Shown in pieces: positions 52,362 through 63,853 of a DNA stretch of 64,000 bases; positions within the stretch are counted from its first letter, which is position 1; the number at the start of each line of letters is the position of its first letter. Both the position numbers and the translations under genes were made by a program. The notes beneath the pieces were generated by a model. That model ran no database searches. It was not told the DNA's origin and saw only the letters and a program-made list of their open reading frames with translations. Where the stretch lies: NCBI GenBank assembly GCA_945859605.1, contig OX243824.1:26452355-26516354 (forward strand), given 5' to 3'. Source of the stretch: Lumbricus rubellus. Lineage: Eukaryota; Annelida; Clitellata; Crassiclitellata; Lumbricidae.

Positions 52362-52460
52362 ATGACTCCGTCACTGGTTGCACTCTGCCAGTGCCAGTCC
52401 CAGGTCTGGATACAGGAAGAGGGCGTCGCTAATGGTCTTTGTTATCACACAGTGATTTTA
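52362..52460 (+). repeat. Short interspersed repeat, copy 2
   Basis: GGTTGCACTCTGCCAGTGCC, GAGGGCGTCGCTAATGGTC and TTTGTTATCACAC are the reverse complement of 21495-21600. Confidence 0.55.
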
Positions 52461-52569
52461 AACTGCAAATACTGTCACCATTATCAACATCTTTCTCAGC
52501 GAATAGTTCAAAAATCTATGGCAAGATTATTGCAAGATTTCCCGCATAATTAGGCCTATAATCAAACAC

Positions 52570-53016
52570 CTAACCCGAGTCACCGGGAGACCCACATAGA
52601 GGGCGTTTCAGTAGTTCAGGCAAGAGACAACAAAATAGTGGATTAGTGTTAATGTAGCATTGGAGGTTAAGGAGCGGAACACCATTCCAAGCTGACGCGT
52701 AGTAGCAAATGCGGCATATAACAGGTTGATATACCGCGTAAAGGTAAGTCCAATGTAATACCAAGGTTCGGTCTCGAACAGCGAAAGAGAAGGCAAACTG
52801 CGGGAACTCGTGGGCAAGAACCTCCAGGTCAATTTTGGCGAGCTGTTGGCGTGTGCCAGGCCAAGTAAACTGGGTTTTACATGAGTTGAGCTGCAGGCGA
52901 TTGGAGGACATCCAGGCCAAACGGGGTAAGAACCCGTGCAATCTTGATAGACCCGTAGACCACAGAGAAGGAACGGTCGTGGAAGAATGACCCAAGCTTC
53001 TAACCATTTTTCCCAA
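52570..53016 (-). mobile_element. LINE reverse transcriptase C-terminal fragment (CR1-like)
   Basis: Minus-strand frame with WMSSNRLQLNSCKTQFTWPG, TRQQLAKIDLEVLAHEFPQF, then ICYYASAWNGVPLLNLQC, the thumb/C-terminal region of CR1-type reverse transcriptases. Mostly open (148 codons) but without the catalytic core. Confidence 0.88.
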
Positions 53017-53334
53017 AATTGAATATTATTCAGCCTCCAAAGTACTAATAAAGAAATATAATAAATTACTCAGTTGAGCGCATACAATGCTCTGGCTAGA
53101 TTCTGACGTGGGCTGAACAGTTGAGTGTGAATTTGAGGGTACCACATTTAGGCTTATACTTTGCATGGGGCGCCAAAATGCATGTTTTGACTAGGGATAA
53201 GGCTGGTGGCCTTGGCCATAAATGTCATCACTGCTTTATTATTGTAGCACTACCATCATTCTGTTTATCATCAGCGCAGTGTCTTGTCTGGTCATCTCTG
53301 AACTAGCCATGCGTTGCGTGTTGTAGTTGGCGTT

Positions 53335-53945
53335 TTGGAAGGGCCGACGTGTTTGTGGGACTGTATGAAGAGGCGCTGATATAGGCTACTATCCCAAAAT
53401 AGCATGAATGCCGCAGCACTCTGAACCACTGTTAGATCTACGACTTCATATTTTGAAGTACCATCGAAGTCTTTGTGTTGCTGTGCATAAAATAGTGCTA
53501 CAGTAATATCAAAGTATAGACCTACCGGGCATTGCCCTGAGCATTGAGACGGTTGCCTGGCGGTGGCTGCCTTCATAAATTCTCCGTTGATCGTTTGATG
53601 TGTGACTGGGGGCTGTCAGCGATCAAGCAGCGAATGGTAGACAACGAATGAATGATAGACCTTGTAAGATACTTTATAAATAATTATTATTCTCTATAGG
53701 CCGATAGTAGCCCAAAAGGTGGGACGTCAAGAGACGGCTTTAGCAAGAAGGAGAGCGGTTTTTTTGCTATTTTTGTAGGCTATTTCACAAAGGCTATTCA
53801 GATCCGGAGCTGAAGCGACTCGAGTAGGCTATTATTTTGCTACAAACGCGAGAAAAGGCTCCGTTTAAGGTAGCCCAATGGTGATTCTGAATCGGTGAGT
53901 CTCTTTCTGAATTTCTGCTCGGACTTTTCTGGTCAACTGGAAATT
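53335..53945 (+). repeat. Interspersed repeat family R, copy 3
   Basis: AAATAGCATGAATGCCGCAG, ATATCAAAGTATAGACCTAC, GAGCATTGAGACGGTTGCC, GAAGCGACTCGAGTA and TTTTCTGGTCAACTGG match copy 1 (6550-7070). It has several TAGGCTA insertions relative to the other copies. Confidence 0.7.
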
Positions 53946-54179
53946 TTACATTGTGTCTATTTATGACATTATTTTGATGTTATGTCTTCCATGACGGAGC
54001 ACACTGATATCAGTGTTTGGTATTGTCACGAGTTGCCCTTGTAAATAACATTGGGCCCTATGCATTGTATCTATATTGTGTTATGTCGTAGGCCTATATA
54101 TATTATGTGCTTAAATGAGAGTTGGACAATAGCATATAGGCCTATACTTATAATAATCCAGCTTTTATAATATATCGAT

Positions 54180-54960
54180 GGTCGTCGATGGTCGTTGGGT
54201 CCAAAAGGTGTGTCGGGGGTAAAGGTCATCTGTCTGGAAGGCGGATAGGCCTATATAAGCAAGAGAGCGGACTGTCTGCGGGTCAGTTGTCGGAGGTCAG
54301 TCGTCGGTAAGTCATCAGTCGTCGGTCGGAGATGCGAAGTGGACAAGTGGGCATGCACGCTGAACTTTACTGAAGGAAGTTCGAGCGTAGGACAACGCAC
54401 AACGGTGCAAGAAGGTGAATACGGGGCACAACGGTGCTACCAGGCGAATTCCGAGCACAACGGTGCTACTACCAGACGAGGACGGGCCAGAAAGAGCGGG
54501 CGCTTCTCCGCCATTTCTCCGTCGCTTTCCGCCACTTCTTCGCAACTTCTCTGCCACGTGAATACGTCTATGCTAGACGTGGGCGGTGTCTGTGAGGGCG
54601 GAATCTTCTCCGCCACTTCTACGACAGAGGTGGGCGGTGCCGGAAGGAACTGGCACTCCTCTACAAGACGCGACCAGCGGTCGTAGCTGGAACGCCAGCT
54701 GGACTGGAACTCTCGACGCTGGGTTCATCTTCCATCCTAGGACGAGAACGGACCAACGGACGACTTCAGAACAAGGCAAGCAACCAAACCAGACAACCAG
54801 ACCAGTGAGCCGACCGAAGCCCCTCGCTGCGTAACAGGACTTCTTCACACCTGCAGAAACTGTCTCCATGCGAACGGAAACGTGAGGGGGGCCAAGTTTT
54901 GTTGGAAGGGGGGGGGGTCTGGAGAGGGCACGACCATCGATTAGGGCGCTATATAGGCGT
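54180..54960 (+). other. GC-rich block with TATA motif, possible solo LTR or promoter
   Basis: GGCCTATATAAGCAAGAGAG at about 54250 resembles a TATA promoter. Downstream are repeated TCGTCGGT units and three copies of a GCACAACGGTGCTACCA-type unit (54400-54475), then GCGCTATATAGGCG. A 115-codon open frame (54339-54686) has repetitive low-complexity content and no known domain, so it is not called a gene. Confidence 0.35.
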
Positions 54961-55480
54961 AGTCTATTAACGATACTGTTTGCTCTATATGTATATGTCT
55001 TTTAGTTTAATTTTCAGTTGTCTTTTTTACCTGAATAATTTCTAAACGAGTTTTGTGCTTTGTTCTCTTAGTATTTCGATGACAATTCTAGACACCCTTT
55101 CCTTAATAGGCTAGGGCTTAACTCACCATTTAAGATAACTCATGACAGCAGGTATTATGCTGATATCTAACATGGGCCTTTTATATAGATCTTGACATAA
55201 TGACGATTGCATGGTGTGTAGCCAAATTTTCTGGTGAGTTAACTGAATTTAGGTGTATCGCGCGCAGAAAAATGTTGGCAACTTCTGTGCTAATTTAGGT
55301 TCTGTGATGCAAAATCGATCGACTAAATCGCACTGTCGTCTATCATTAATAGGTCTATAGGCAACGAGAATGATTTGCATGTAGATGTAGACTACGATGA
55401 ATGAATTATCTGGAGACAACACCAAATAACAACGCCGACGAATCTATATCTGGATTAAAATATTAATACCATCAAACGAA
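54960..55480. other. 5' flank of the EXTL2-like gene, duplicated upstream of copy B
   Basis: From about 55165 (GATCTTGACATAATGACGAT, GTGTATCGCGCGCAG, CGACGAATCTATATCTGG) it matches 61745-62060, marking the start of the tandem duplication unit. Confidence 0.7.
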
Positions 55481-55961
55481 ATGATCAGACGTCTGAAACG
55501 TCTGCTTTTCCTCGTTAGCTTTCTCTTTGCAACGATGACAATTTACGAATTGCAATACAAAACTGTTATTCCAAGGAAGCAGATAAACTTTCGTATAATT
55601 AATCGATTCACGATCAATCTTACATCGTCAGATCGACTTCAATGCGATCCGATGTTTATTCCCGACTTCAACGCGATGTCTAAATCCGGTTACGACGTTT
55701 CAGTGGACAGTAATTCCGTCAATAATTTCACCGTTCTCATGATGACCTACGACCGTCTGGCATCGTTCCGACAAGCAGTGGCACACTATGCTTGCATGTC
55801 ATCTGTTGATCGCATAGTATTTCTCTGGGCCAATCAGAAGGTGCCACCGCCAACCGTACAATCCATTAATACATCGTGTCCTGATAAAGTCATAGTGAAA
55901 GCTCTACCGTCTGCTAACATCACTCTTCGATTTTCTCCGTTCAAAGAGATTCGAACTGACG
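55481..55961 (+). CDS. EXTL2: EXTL2-like copy A, exon 1
   Basis: Coding from ATG 55481 to donor ACG|GTAAGTAGA; phase 1 out. Signal anchor and the nucleotide-binding first half of the GT64 domain. Confidence 0.92.
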
Positions 55962-57892
55962 GTAAGTAGACCAGAATGCATTACGCGTTGTATCTTCTCG
56001 TTACCTATAAGCTATAGCCTATTTAAAAAATACATGCGTATGTTATTATTCTAGACCTACATGTAGGCCTACGATCATTGTTCATAAATGCAAATGCCTA
56101 TATGCAGGGCATCATCATGTTAGTATACCCATACATGTAGGTTTTTACGTTTTAAGTAGTCCTATGCATCTGTTTGCGCATCTGTGGCGTACGTTTGTAT
56201 ATTCCTAACCATAAGCCACAAATTTTCGCCCCTTATTGCTTTTCGTGAAATACAAACCTAACATGTAGCCTACATTGTACAAATTAACTATCAATATTGG
56301 TCAACAAAAGACAAAGAGAGAGAAACCATTAAGGACTTGCTCAATGTCCCTACGCGGCGGCTTAATGTGGATTCGAACGCTTGTCTTTTGGTTTATGACC
56401 GTCTATTGTTTTTTTACGTGAAGCGCCCTTGAGAGATTCTTACATGGCGCTTTGCACATGGTCAAGCTCGTGCATACACTCATACATACATGCATATGTA
56501 TATTGCACACATTACGAAGATGCACAAGTAGGCCTATATACAATAACGTACAATTATGCATAAACGCTGTGCCAGAAACCGTTAAAAAAGACTGTCATTG
56601 GTGTTTTCAGGAGTTTTCAACGTTGACGACGACAAGTTGATATCGAAACGTGATATGGAACATGCTTTCAAAGTGTGGAAGGTGAGTGGTAAACCCTCAG
56701 CTCTCGTAAGAAGGTTTCTGTTGGTAACTTACGTTATAATGCAGCCTAACTAATTTTTTTAGATAGTCTTTGACAATCATCAACGAAACTCCAAAGGTGA
56801 TCCTTCAGACTTTATGCACATAAATGCATAATGTCAAATGCGGGCATATTACTGGAATTAGGCTAATAACGATTTTTTTTCAAAACTTTTCCTACACGAA
56901 TTAGGCAGCATTAAAACATAATAAATTGTGTGGGGCGCGGTGGTGTAGTGGAGGCGTCGTTGCCTTGGAGCCGGAAGGTTCGAGGTTCGAATCCACCTCG
57001 CCGCGTATAAGGACCTTGGGCAAGCCCTTCACTCACAATTGCTCAGCGCTTCGGCGTGAAACTCCGATGCAGTGTCCGCTCTGCATTCGGGAGCGCCTCT
57101 GAGTAGAGATAGAGCTTGAATGGGCGCTGTAACAAGTGCACATAGAAGCTTGGCGTGACTTTTATAGCGCCGCCACAAAATCGTGAGTGCTGGGGCTGGA
57201 TACCCAGGAGCACACTGTTGTTGAGGAGCTGCTCAGAAATTTTGTGGCCGCTCAAAGTCTGCCTTGAATAAGATGGAGAATTCTCCAATTCTGACTGATT
57301 TCTATACAAACAATAATGTGCGCCTGAGCTGTCTGCTGCGCATCAACGGAGCACCAGCGTGGCCAGAACCAGAAGAAAATGGATGAAGCAAGGCCAATCA
57401 TGATACTAATCGTCGGTGTTAGCTCGGGTTTTTCTAATACATTATCTGTTGTCCTGTTTTGCACAGAAGTATCCTTGGAGTCTTGTCGGACCGGTAATGA
57501 GAGGGCACAGTGATAACTCGCCAAATATAGGCCTAACCTATGTCGTTCCGCATTTAAAACATGGCTACAGTTTGATACTCACTTCAGCGGCCTTTCTTCA
57601 CCGTGAATATCTTCGGATGTTTGAGGAGAAGTGTGTATCGAAGATACGAGAAGACATAGATCGAAACAAAAACTGCGAGGATATTTTCATGAACTTCCTC
57701 GTCAAAGAACATTGCAACTGTTCCGGAGTCTTCTATCAAAGTCATGTACACATTGCAACGCCCAAGAACCTCACGGGAGCTTCGCTGAGCAACAGACCAA
57801 GCCACTACACGCATCGCACCAACTGTCTTCGAAACTACTCTGCACTATTCGCAAACTCTGTTTCTTTAACCAAAAGCAGATGCGCATATTAA
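55481..57892 (+). CDS. EXTL2: EXTL2-like alpha-N-acetylhexosaminyltransferase (GT64), copy A, complete
   Basis: Three exons, 55481-55961, 56611-56681 and 57467-57892, with consistent phases give 325 aa (human EXTL2 is 330). Family: GT64 exostosin domain; EXTL2 transfers GalNAc/GlcNAc to the proteoglycan linker region in the Golgi or ER. Signs: type II anchor (residues 6-22, LLFLVSFLFATMTIY), FTVLMMTYDRLASFRQAVAH, IVFLWANQKVPPP, VFNVDDDKLISKRDMEHAFK with the metal-binding DDD at 166-168, KYPWSLVGPVMRGH, YSLILTSAAFLHREYL, and NCEDIFMNFLV (253-263, matching NCDDIAMNFI of the catalytic site). The N-terminal GT47 domain of EXT1/2 is absent, as in EXTL2. No breaks. A tRNA-derived SINE sits in intron 2. 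The tandem copy is at 62061. Confidence 0.92.
56611..56681 (+). CDS. EXTL2: EXTL2-like copy A, exon 2 (DDD motif)
   Basis: 71 bp, acceptor GGTGTTTTCAG, donor GTGAGTGG. Encodes GVFNVDDDKLISKRDMEHAF and KVWK, the DDD metal-binding exon; too short to be found as an open frame. Confidence 0.92.
56933..57135 (+). mobile_element. tRNA-derived SINE, copy 2
   Basis: GGGCGCGGTGGTGTAGTGG (A box) and GAGGTTCGAATCCACC (B box). Then CCTTGGGCAAGCCCTTCACT and a 3' part CGGGAGCGCCTCTGAGTAGA, GGGCGCTGTAAC that resembles LINE tails at 4760 and 33710, suggesting a shared LINE 3' end. In EXTL2 intron 2. Confidence 0.85.
57467..57892 (+). CDS. EXTL2: EXTL2-like copy A, exon 3 and stop
   Basis: Acceptor CTGTTTTGCACAG, phase 0, 141 codons then TAA. 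Carries the second half of the GT64 domain, with NCEDIFMNFLVKEHC and a C-terminal cysteine-containing end (RTNCLRNYSALF). Confidence 0.92.
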   Translation, partial: KYPWSLVGPVMRGHSDNSPNIGLTYVVPHLKHGYSLILTSAAFLHREYLRMFEEKCVSKIREDIDRNKNCEDIFMNFLVKEHCNCSGVFYQSHVHIATPKNLTGASLSNRPSHYTHRTNCLRNYSALFANSVSLTKSRCAY

Positions 57893-57899
57893 AGTCGTG

Positions 57900-58790
57900 C
57901 ATATTGATAGTAGGCCTATTTCTTATCCAGCGACGGTGGACCTCCAAACTAGGCCTAAGTGTTTAGATTTAGACCTAGAGCCTTGAGTTGCGAACAGAGT
58001 CGGATTAAGGTATGCTCAACATAATTAGCCTATACTCGGTCGAACAGAGACCTCCGAACTTTATGAGCCACACACACATGCGAACAAAAATAGTTTTCAA
58101 CAATGTCATTTGTTAAATCAAGCAGTGAACATGAGTTTAAAAAAGTCTTAGAACAAACTATTCAAAATCACTGATTTAACACGCGCACTGCGCAGTGTGT
58201 GTTCTATCTTTAAGTGTTTAGATAATTAATTTCATATCTTTTCTTTAGGCTAGTTCGAGAGCTTTTGAGCGTCGTTGCCTATCGAGAGCTCATAGGCCTG
58301 CTTTACCTTGAAGCATTCGAGAAATAGGCCTAGTGGGGAAGACGTATGGTCGGAAAAAGAACAGCCAGACATTCCGAGGGCGTTACAGATTATTTGCATC
58401 GTATCAACACACTTAGGAAAACATATTCCTCCCCCGTTTCCTCGAACCATCTTCAATCTTTGTTTTTTTATGGTAGGACACCGAACGGTGGCGTTGGAAA
58501 TTTTTTGTCACAGGTTTATTTATTTGTTGATTTTTGATTTCTGTTTTATTGAGCGTTTTTCAGTTCGCGCTATGCCAGCGCACAGCATCGTCATCGACAA
58601 TATGCAAAGTGGACAGTCCACAAGGAAAACCAATATTGATTCCTATAAAACTACTCACTGATAGGTGGCGCTATATTTTTGGACACGCTGCTATTCGTTC
58701 AGATTATAATTAGTCTGTGTAACTCATACGCCGTCATGATGTCAAGAAATAATTAATTAACAGTTTTGTCGTGAAATTAAACGAAACTCG
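57900..58790. other. 3' flank of EXTL2-like copy A, nothing recognised
   Basis: No clear AATAAA near the stop. A 117-codon open frame at 58308-58661 lacks recognisable motifs and is not called. Confidence 0.4.
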
Positions 58791-59960
58791 CAACTAAAGT
58801 ATTTCGGAAAGTTAACGATACGGTAAACGTGTAGTTTAGCGTAATTAATTATTTTCGCGCTTATAATGGCACAAAAAGCGTCTTAAAATATTTATGTCAA
58901 CGTGCTATTGCCAAAGTTATGTATGATTATACTTCGAATATCTTAAAAAGAAGGATTTCGTTCGAAAATTTTTAATATTTTGTCGTAACAAACCGCCGAT
59001 CCAAGTTGTTCAATTGCGACCCTGGTAAAAGAACTGAAGTGCGCATGTGGTCCGAGCGTAAACATTTTCTCACCTGCGGGTACCTAAGACCGTATGCATT
59101 CAAACGCACCTATTCCCGATGTCCGGAGACGGTCCGGCGATTTTTTACGAATTTTTAAATATATTTAAATCTATAGGAAATTCAATGCTAAAAATCAGAC
59201 CTCACTCTCGGCCGCCATATTTACACACACTCCCGTGACGTCATGGGAAGTCCGACGTAAACTTCTGTATGTAAATATGGCGGCCGAGAGTGAGGTCTGA
59301 TTTTTAGCATTGAATTTCCTATAGATTTAAATATATTTTAAAATTCGTATAAAATCACCGGAGCGTCTCCGGACATCGGGAATAGGTGCGTTTGAATGCA
59401 TACGGTCTTAGGTACCCGCAGGTGAGAAAATTTTTAGGCTCGGACCACATGCGCACTTCAGTTCTTTTACCGCGACCCTTTCCGGAAGTAGCGTGCAGCA
59501 AGCAAAAATTAATAAGTAAGTAAGTAAAAGTCCATTTTTTTCAATTGCATCAGTTGTTTTATGAATCCCACTTCTGCTTCAATAATAACTCCGGCTTCTA
59601 TTTCACATCTAGAAATACCTTCATCCAGCTTCCATTTCTCATTTAGAACTTAGGACCGAAGTCTTGACGTACACGTTATTTATAGTCGCATATACGTCTA
59701 TGGTTTGGGCGCGTACCCCAACTTCCGGTCAGATGTTGTGGTTCAATGGCGATTCGAACGGCTATTTCGCATGGAAAATGTGACATTTTAAAAACATATT
59801 TTCTGTCAGTATTAGTATTCTTACAAAATTTTAAGTGTGCTTTTGATGAGTTAGACTATTGCAAGTCATTAGGAATAATTTACGGCGTGAAAATAATTAA
59901 TTACGCTAAACTACACGTTTACCAAGTTGTAATTATTTTACTAGTTTATACCGTTTAATA
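58790..59960. repeat. Nested fold-back element
   Basis: Outer arms: TAGTTTAGCGTAATTAATTA (about 58832) and its complement TAATTAATTACGCTAAACTA (about 59894). Between them lies a second, nearly perfect palindrome (59027-59472) and a tract of CCAGCTTCCATTTC-type units (59570-59645). Confidence 0.65.
59027..59472. repeat. Near-perfect ~200-bp-arm palindrome
   Basis: Arms 59027-59225 and 59270-59472 differ at few positions, for example CATTCAAACGCACCTATTCC versus its complement; the loop is about 45 bp, centred on GTGACGTCATGGGA. Arms contain GGTACCTAAGACCGTATGCA and TCGGCCGCCATATTTA. No gene inside. Confidence 0.9.
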
Positions 59961-60009
59961 CCCTTATCTAGAAGGTTAACTCCAGAAGGGTTCTCTTTTG
60001 TTTAATGTG

Positions 60010-60930
60010 ATTGATCTATAATTTGACACGGGCGTTTATAGAAATTCTGAGATAGTTGATTAATAATAAATAATTAATTAAACACGGAAAAGATATATGT
60101 GTCAGAGATTATGGAATCGATTGATATAGCGCCACACAAGAATCAATTTCTTCGTAGGAGTGGTGATAATAATGCATTGGGTGAAGACATTCCGCGTCAT
60201 GATACTGATGATAGCGAATGCGTGAATGGTGTGAGCACTGAATAGGCATGAGATTCGAAGCCCAGTGCCTCAGGATAATTATGTCACTGAATAGGGCTAT
60301 GACATTATGGGAAGATCTGTCAAAGCATAGGGAGAAGTTGCTATTGAGGTGGAAAAGAACCCTGGCGAGTTACAAGGAGGAATGCTTTTTTCCTGTCCGG
60401 TAGTCACAGACAAGCACTCGATTCTACGCCCATAATTTATGGTACCATGACAGAAAGATGGCGTTGGCAAGGCTTCAGTTTGGTAGATCTTCCATGACTT
60501 TATTGGAACTAGTTTGAGAATTGTAGAAGACCAACTGGGGTGGGGTTAGCCTATGATCCACGTTGCGTTGGAGTGTGAAAAGAAGACTTTACTGTGGACC
60601 GTAAGAATGGCTGGGGCATTGAAACCCTCAACTCAATTAGAATTGGTCAATTTCAAGCAATTTTCTTTATGTAAAGTTACCGAATGATAGAAGTGTTTGC
60701 AGGTCGCCATGCAATGAGATGCACATCGATGCAAATTACCATTTTCTGGTGATACCGTGCGTAGTTGTAAATATCTAAGTTCTTCTTGACTTACGTTCCA
60801 ACGAAGGAACGGGTGACTGTGTAAAATCAGGTTGTAATTTTTTTTAATTTATTGGTTTGTAATTTTTTTTAAATGGATTTAGAACTGTATTGAATTCCTT
60901 ACAATAAATAAAAATTAATTAATTAATTAA
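60010..60930. other. No recognisable feature
   Basis: A+T-rich; short frames only. A (TTAA)n stretch lies at about 60915-60935. Confidence 0.4.
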
Positions 60931-60934
60931 TTAA

Positions 60935-61400
60935 TTTCGAGAATTTATACAGCGCTCCTTTAATAAATCTACTCAGAAGCGCTCCCAGTCCAACCACGGT
61001 GAAAAAAGGTTGAAAGAGCCTGTAAAACACTGGCATAAAATGATGTGCTTTCAAGCAGGGCTGTACTGGTAAATTTTGAGGTGAGTACACGTCAGGGAAA
61101 AAATCGAATGTTTGTCGCCGAAAAATTTCTGACGACCTTTTATTTAAATCATCACCATTTTTCTTCTTACATTTACCCATTGTGCGTTCGCGATAGTCCA
61201 AAAACCACTGCTTTCCGCGATTTTCGACTATTTTCTGCTCCTAATTTCTTTTATAATACTTTTTTCTGTTGAATTCCTTGTGAGGTGATTATAATTATGC
61301 TACATACCCGCGTAAACCCTTGTTTTCGGAGGTGAGTACACGCTGGATCCCCTCGCATACCCTCGTATATGGCCCTGCTTTCAAGATCGAGTAAAGTTTG
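60935..61400 (-). mobile_element. Antisense LINE 3' tail, split by a hAT-like MITE
   Basis: AATTAATTAATT tail, then CAGCGCTCCTTTAATAAATC, CAGAAGCGCTCCCAGTCCAA and CCACGGTGAAA. Reversed, these match the LINE tail seen at 33870-33930 (GGACTGGGAGCGCTTCTGAG). The MITE at 61056-61377 interrupts it. Confidence 0.65.
61056..61377. mobile_element. hAT-like MITE, CAGGGC ends
   Basis: Ends CAGGGCTGTACTGG and the complement of CGTATATGGCCCTG. Perfect 8-bp duplication CTTTCAAG (61048-61055, 61378-61385). GGTGAGTACACG occurs near both ends. Non-coding. Confidence 0.88.
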
Positions 61401-62060
61401 CTTTATAAATGTTCTGAGTGAAACACCAGCAGTTGGAGTGAATTGGAAATAAACGGATCAAACGATAATGCAACTAGGCTTATCTGGAAGTGCTCATTGA
61501 CGACACTGAATCAATGAATGAGTTTTTAAAAAATGCAAAAGGCTATAGCGCTGATTGACTTACATCAAAATAAACCGCTCAGGGAGAAGACATGTATTCA
61601 CAATATGAATATTAGCGCTTTTTTAAACAAAACCAAAGCATTTTAGGCATCATAAGAAAGTAAAAAGCATTCAGTGTCGACATGTTCATACTTAAAAATT
61701 TTACAATTTAAAATATATAGGCCATTTTAACTTAAACAACTATAGGCCTTTTTTAAATTGAAAGATCTTGACATAATGACGATTGCATGGTGTATCGCCA
61801 AATTTTGCTGTGCGTTTAAGTGTATCGCGCGCAGGAAAAGATATGCAATCTCTGTGCTAATGCGATGCTATTTAGGTTTTTGTGATGCAAAATCGATTAA
61901 CTACATCGCGTTGTTGTCTGTGATTGATTACAGGCTACGATAATGATTTACATGCAGATGTAGACTATACGATGAAATGGAATTAGTCTATTCATCCAGA
62001 GACGACACCAAATAGCAACGCCGACGAATCTATATCTGGATTAAAATAACAGCAAACGAA

Positions 62061-62541
62061 ATGGTCAGACAAAATCTGAAATGTCTGCTTTTCCTCGTTA
62101 TCCTTCTCCTTGCAACGATAATAATTTACGAACTGCAATACGCAGCTCTTATTCCAAAGAAGCAGTTAAACTTTCGTATTAATCCATTCACGGTCAATCT
62201 TACATCATCAGATCGACTTCAATGTGATCCGATGTTTATTCCCGACTTCAACGCGATGTCTAAATCCGGTTACAACGTTTCAGTGGACAGTAATTCCGTC
62301 AATAATTTCACCGTTCTCATGATGACCTACGACCGTCTGGCATCGTTCCGACAAGCAGTGGCACATTATGCCTGTATGTCATCTGTTGATCGCATAGTCT
62401 TCCTCTGGGCCAATCAGAAGGTGCCACCGCCAACCGTACAATCCATTAATACATCGTGTCCTGAGAAAGTCATAGTGAAAGCTCTACCGTCTGCTAACAT
62501 CACTCTTCGATTTTCCGCCTTCAAAGAAATTCGAACTGACG
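62061..62541 (+). CDS. EXTL2: EXTL2-like (GT64) copy B, exon 1 only
   Basis: Tandem paralogue of the gene at 55481: 481-bp first exon with the same donor (ACG|GTAAGTAGACC) and a nearly identical protein (MVRQNLKCLLFLVILLLATI anchor, then VLMMTYDRLASFRQAVAHY and VFLWANQKVPPPTVQS). Intact as far as seen; the DDD exon and last exon lie beyond the right edge. Its intron matches that of copy A except for a 1227-bp hAT-like insertion. Confidence 0.9.
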
Positions 62542-62618
62542 GTAAGTAGACCAGAATGTATTACGCGTTGTATCTTCTCGTCTCCTAAGCTATATTTAAA
62601 AAAACACGCATAATATGT

Positions 62619-63845
62619 CAGGGGCTTCTATCCCCCCCTAAGCAGCCGGGCGCAATACATATTCTCCCCCCCCCCTTATTGGGCCGACATACTCCCGGCA
62701 ATATGTAATCTTGTCCTCTAACTATAGAGAATGAAGGTTTCTGGGGGAGAAACAAACAAGCATCCAGCAGACGATCACCGAAACACGTAGCGCCAAGACG
62801 GAGAGGGGTTTTGGGTGTGATATGCGTCCCTCCCCCTTATTAGAAATTTTTGCAATTTCCGCATTGCAATTTCTGCAATACAATAAAATACAATGTGGGC
62901 CTACATAATAATGATGTTGTTTTTCTAAGTGTTCAAGGAACAAAATATTTTTGAAATTTGACAGTCTGAAATTTGAAAGATAGCACTGGAGATAAGCCAT
63001 TTAGTTCAGTGTTTAATCAGTGTCTTACCTAGTCACACTGCTTTTTGGGGAATTTAGGTTTTGGGGAGGGGTAAATGGCTGTTTTGGGCGAACAGAAACC
63101 GCTCAGACAGAAATTTTCTGACAACATTTTTTAGTCTTTCGCCTAATTTTCTTTCTTGAAACATACATTTAGGCCTACTTCCCCAAAATGCTTGATGCAT
63201 GACCTTATTTTTAGTGGGCCTACTTCGATGCTTTGCAATCAAATTCTTCTACTGACGGGATAACTGCACTTGTATAAACCTGTCAAATTTATATAGGGGG
63301 GGGGTCAATGTTGCATTATATACTTTTTATGAAGGGAGAAATTATTCTATAAGCTTATAGGCCTACATGTTCACAACAACTAGGCTATCGGTTTTTCTGG
63401 AAAATTACATTCCTGGGGAACTCCCTCCCAGAGATGTCCAGATTAAACACTGCATTTAGTTGTACAAATACAGTATTTGTACAAGTATTAACATTAAATC
63501 AAATCATTATAATATGATTGTATCATTTATTAAAATAGTAGGCCATAACTAATATTATTATAATTAGGTAATAGTAAATTTTATCGTGGCGTATTAAAAC
63601 AGTTCATGTGATGAAACAATGTAGATAACAATACTATTATAACTAATACAATGTTGAAAATTTTTTATGGGGGGGAAGTCATTTCTTTGGGAAACTTTTT
63701 CCTAGAGATGTCTAGATTAAACACTGCCTCCATGGCTGGCCTCCCCCCTATCGACGTGAGTTTTGGCTTTCTTCTGTTCCCCCCCCCCCCCATTTTTTCA
63801 CTGGGCGCAAGTCGCGCCCGCCTATACATGGGATAGAAGCCCCTG
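62619..63845. mobile_element. hAT-like non-autonomous element in the copy B intron
   Basis: Perfect 16-bp inverted ends CAGGGGCTTCTATCCC / GGGATAGAAGCCCCTG and a perfect 8-bp duplication TAATATGT (62611-62618, 63846-63853). No transposase frame. The equivalent intron of copy A (about 56030) lacks it, so it arrived after the gene duplication. A fragment of the same family is at 25180-25373. Confidence 0.95.
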
Positions 63846-63853
63846 TAATATGT

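Noticed and set aside
54339..54686. 115-codon open frame
   Set aside because: Low-complexity, overlapping frames on both strands in a G+C-rich repeat block; no domain.
58308..58661. 117-codon open frame
   Set aside because: No domain and overlapped by other frames; nothing indicates translation.
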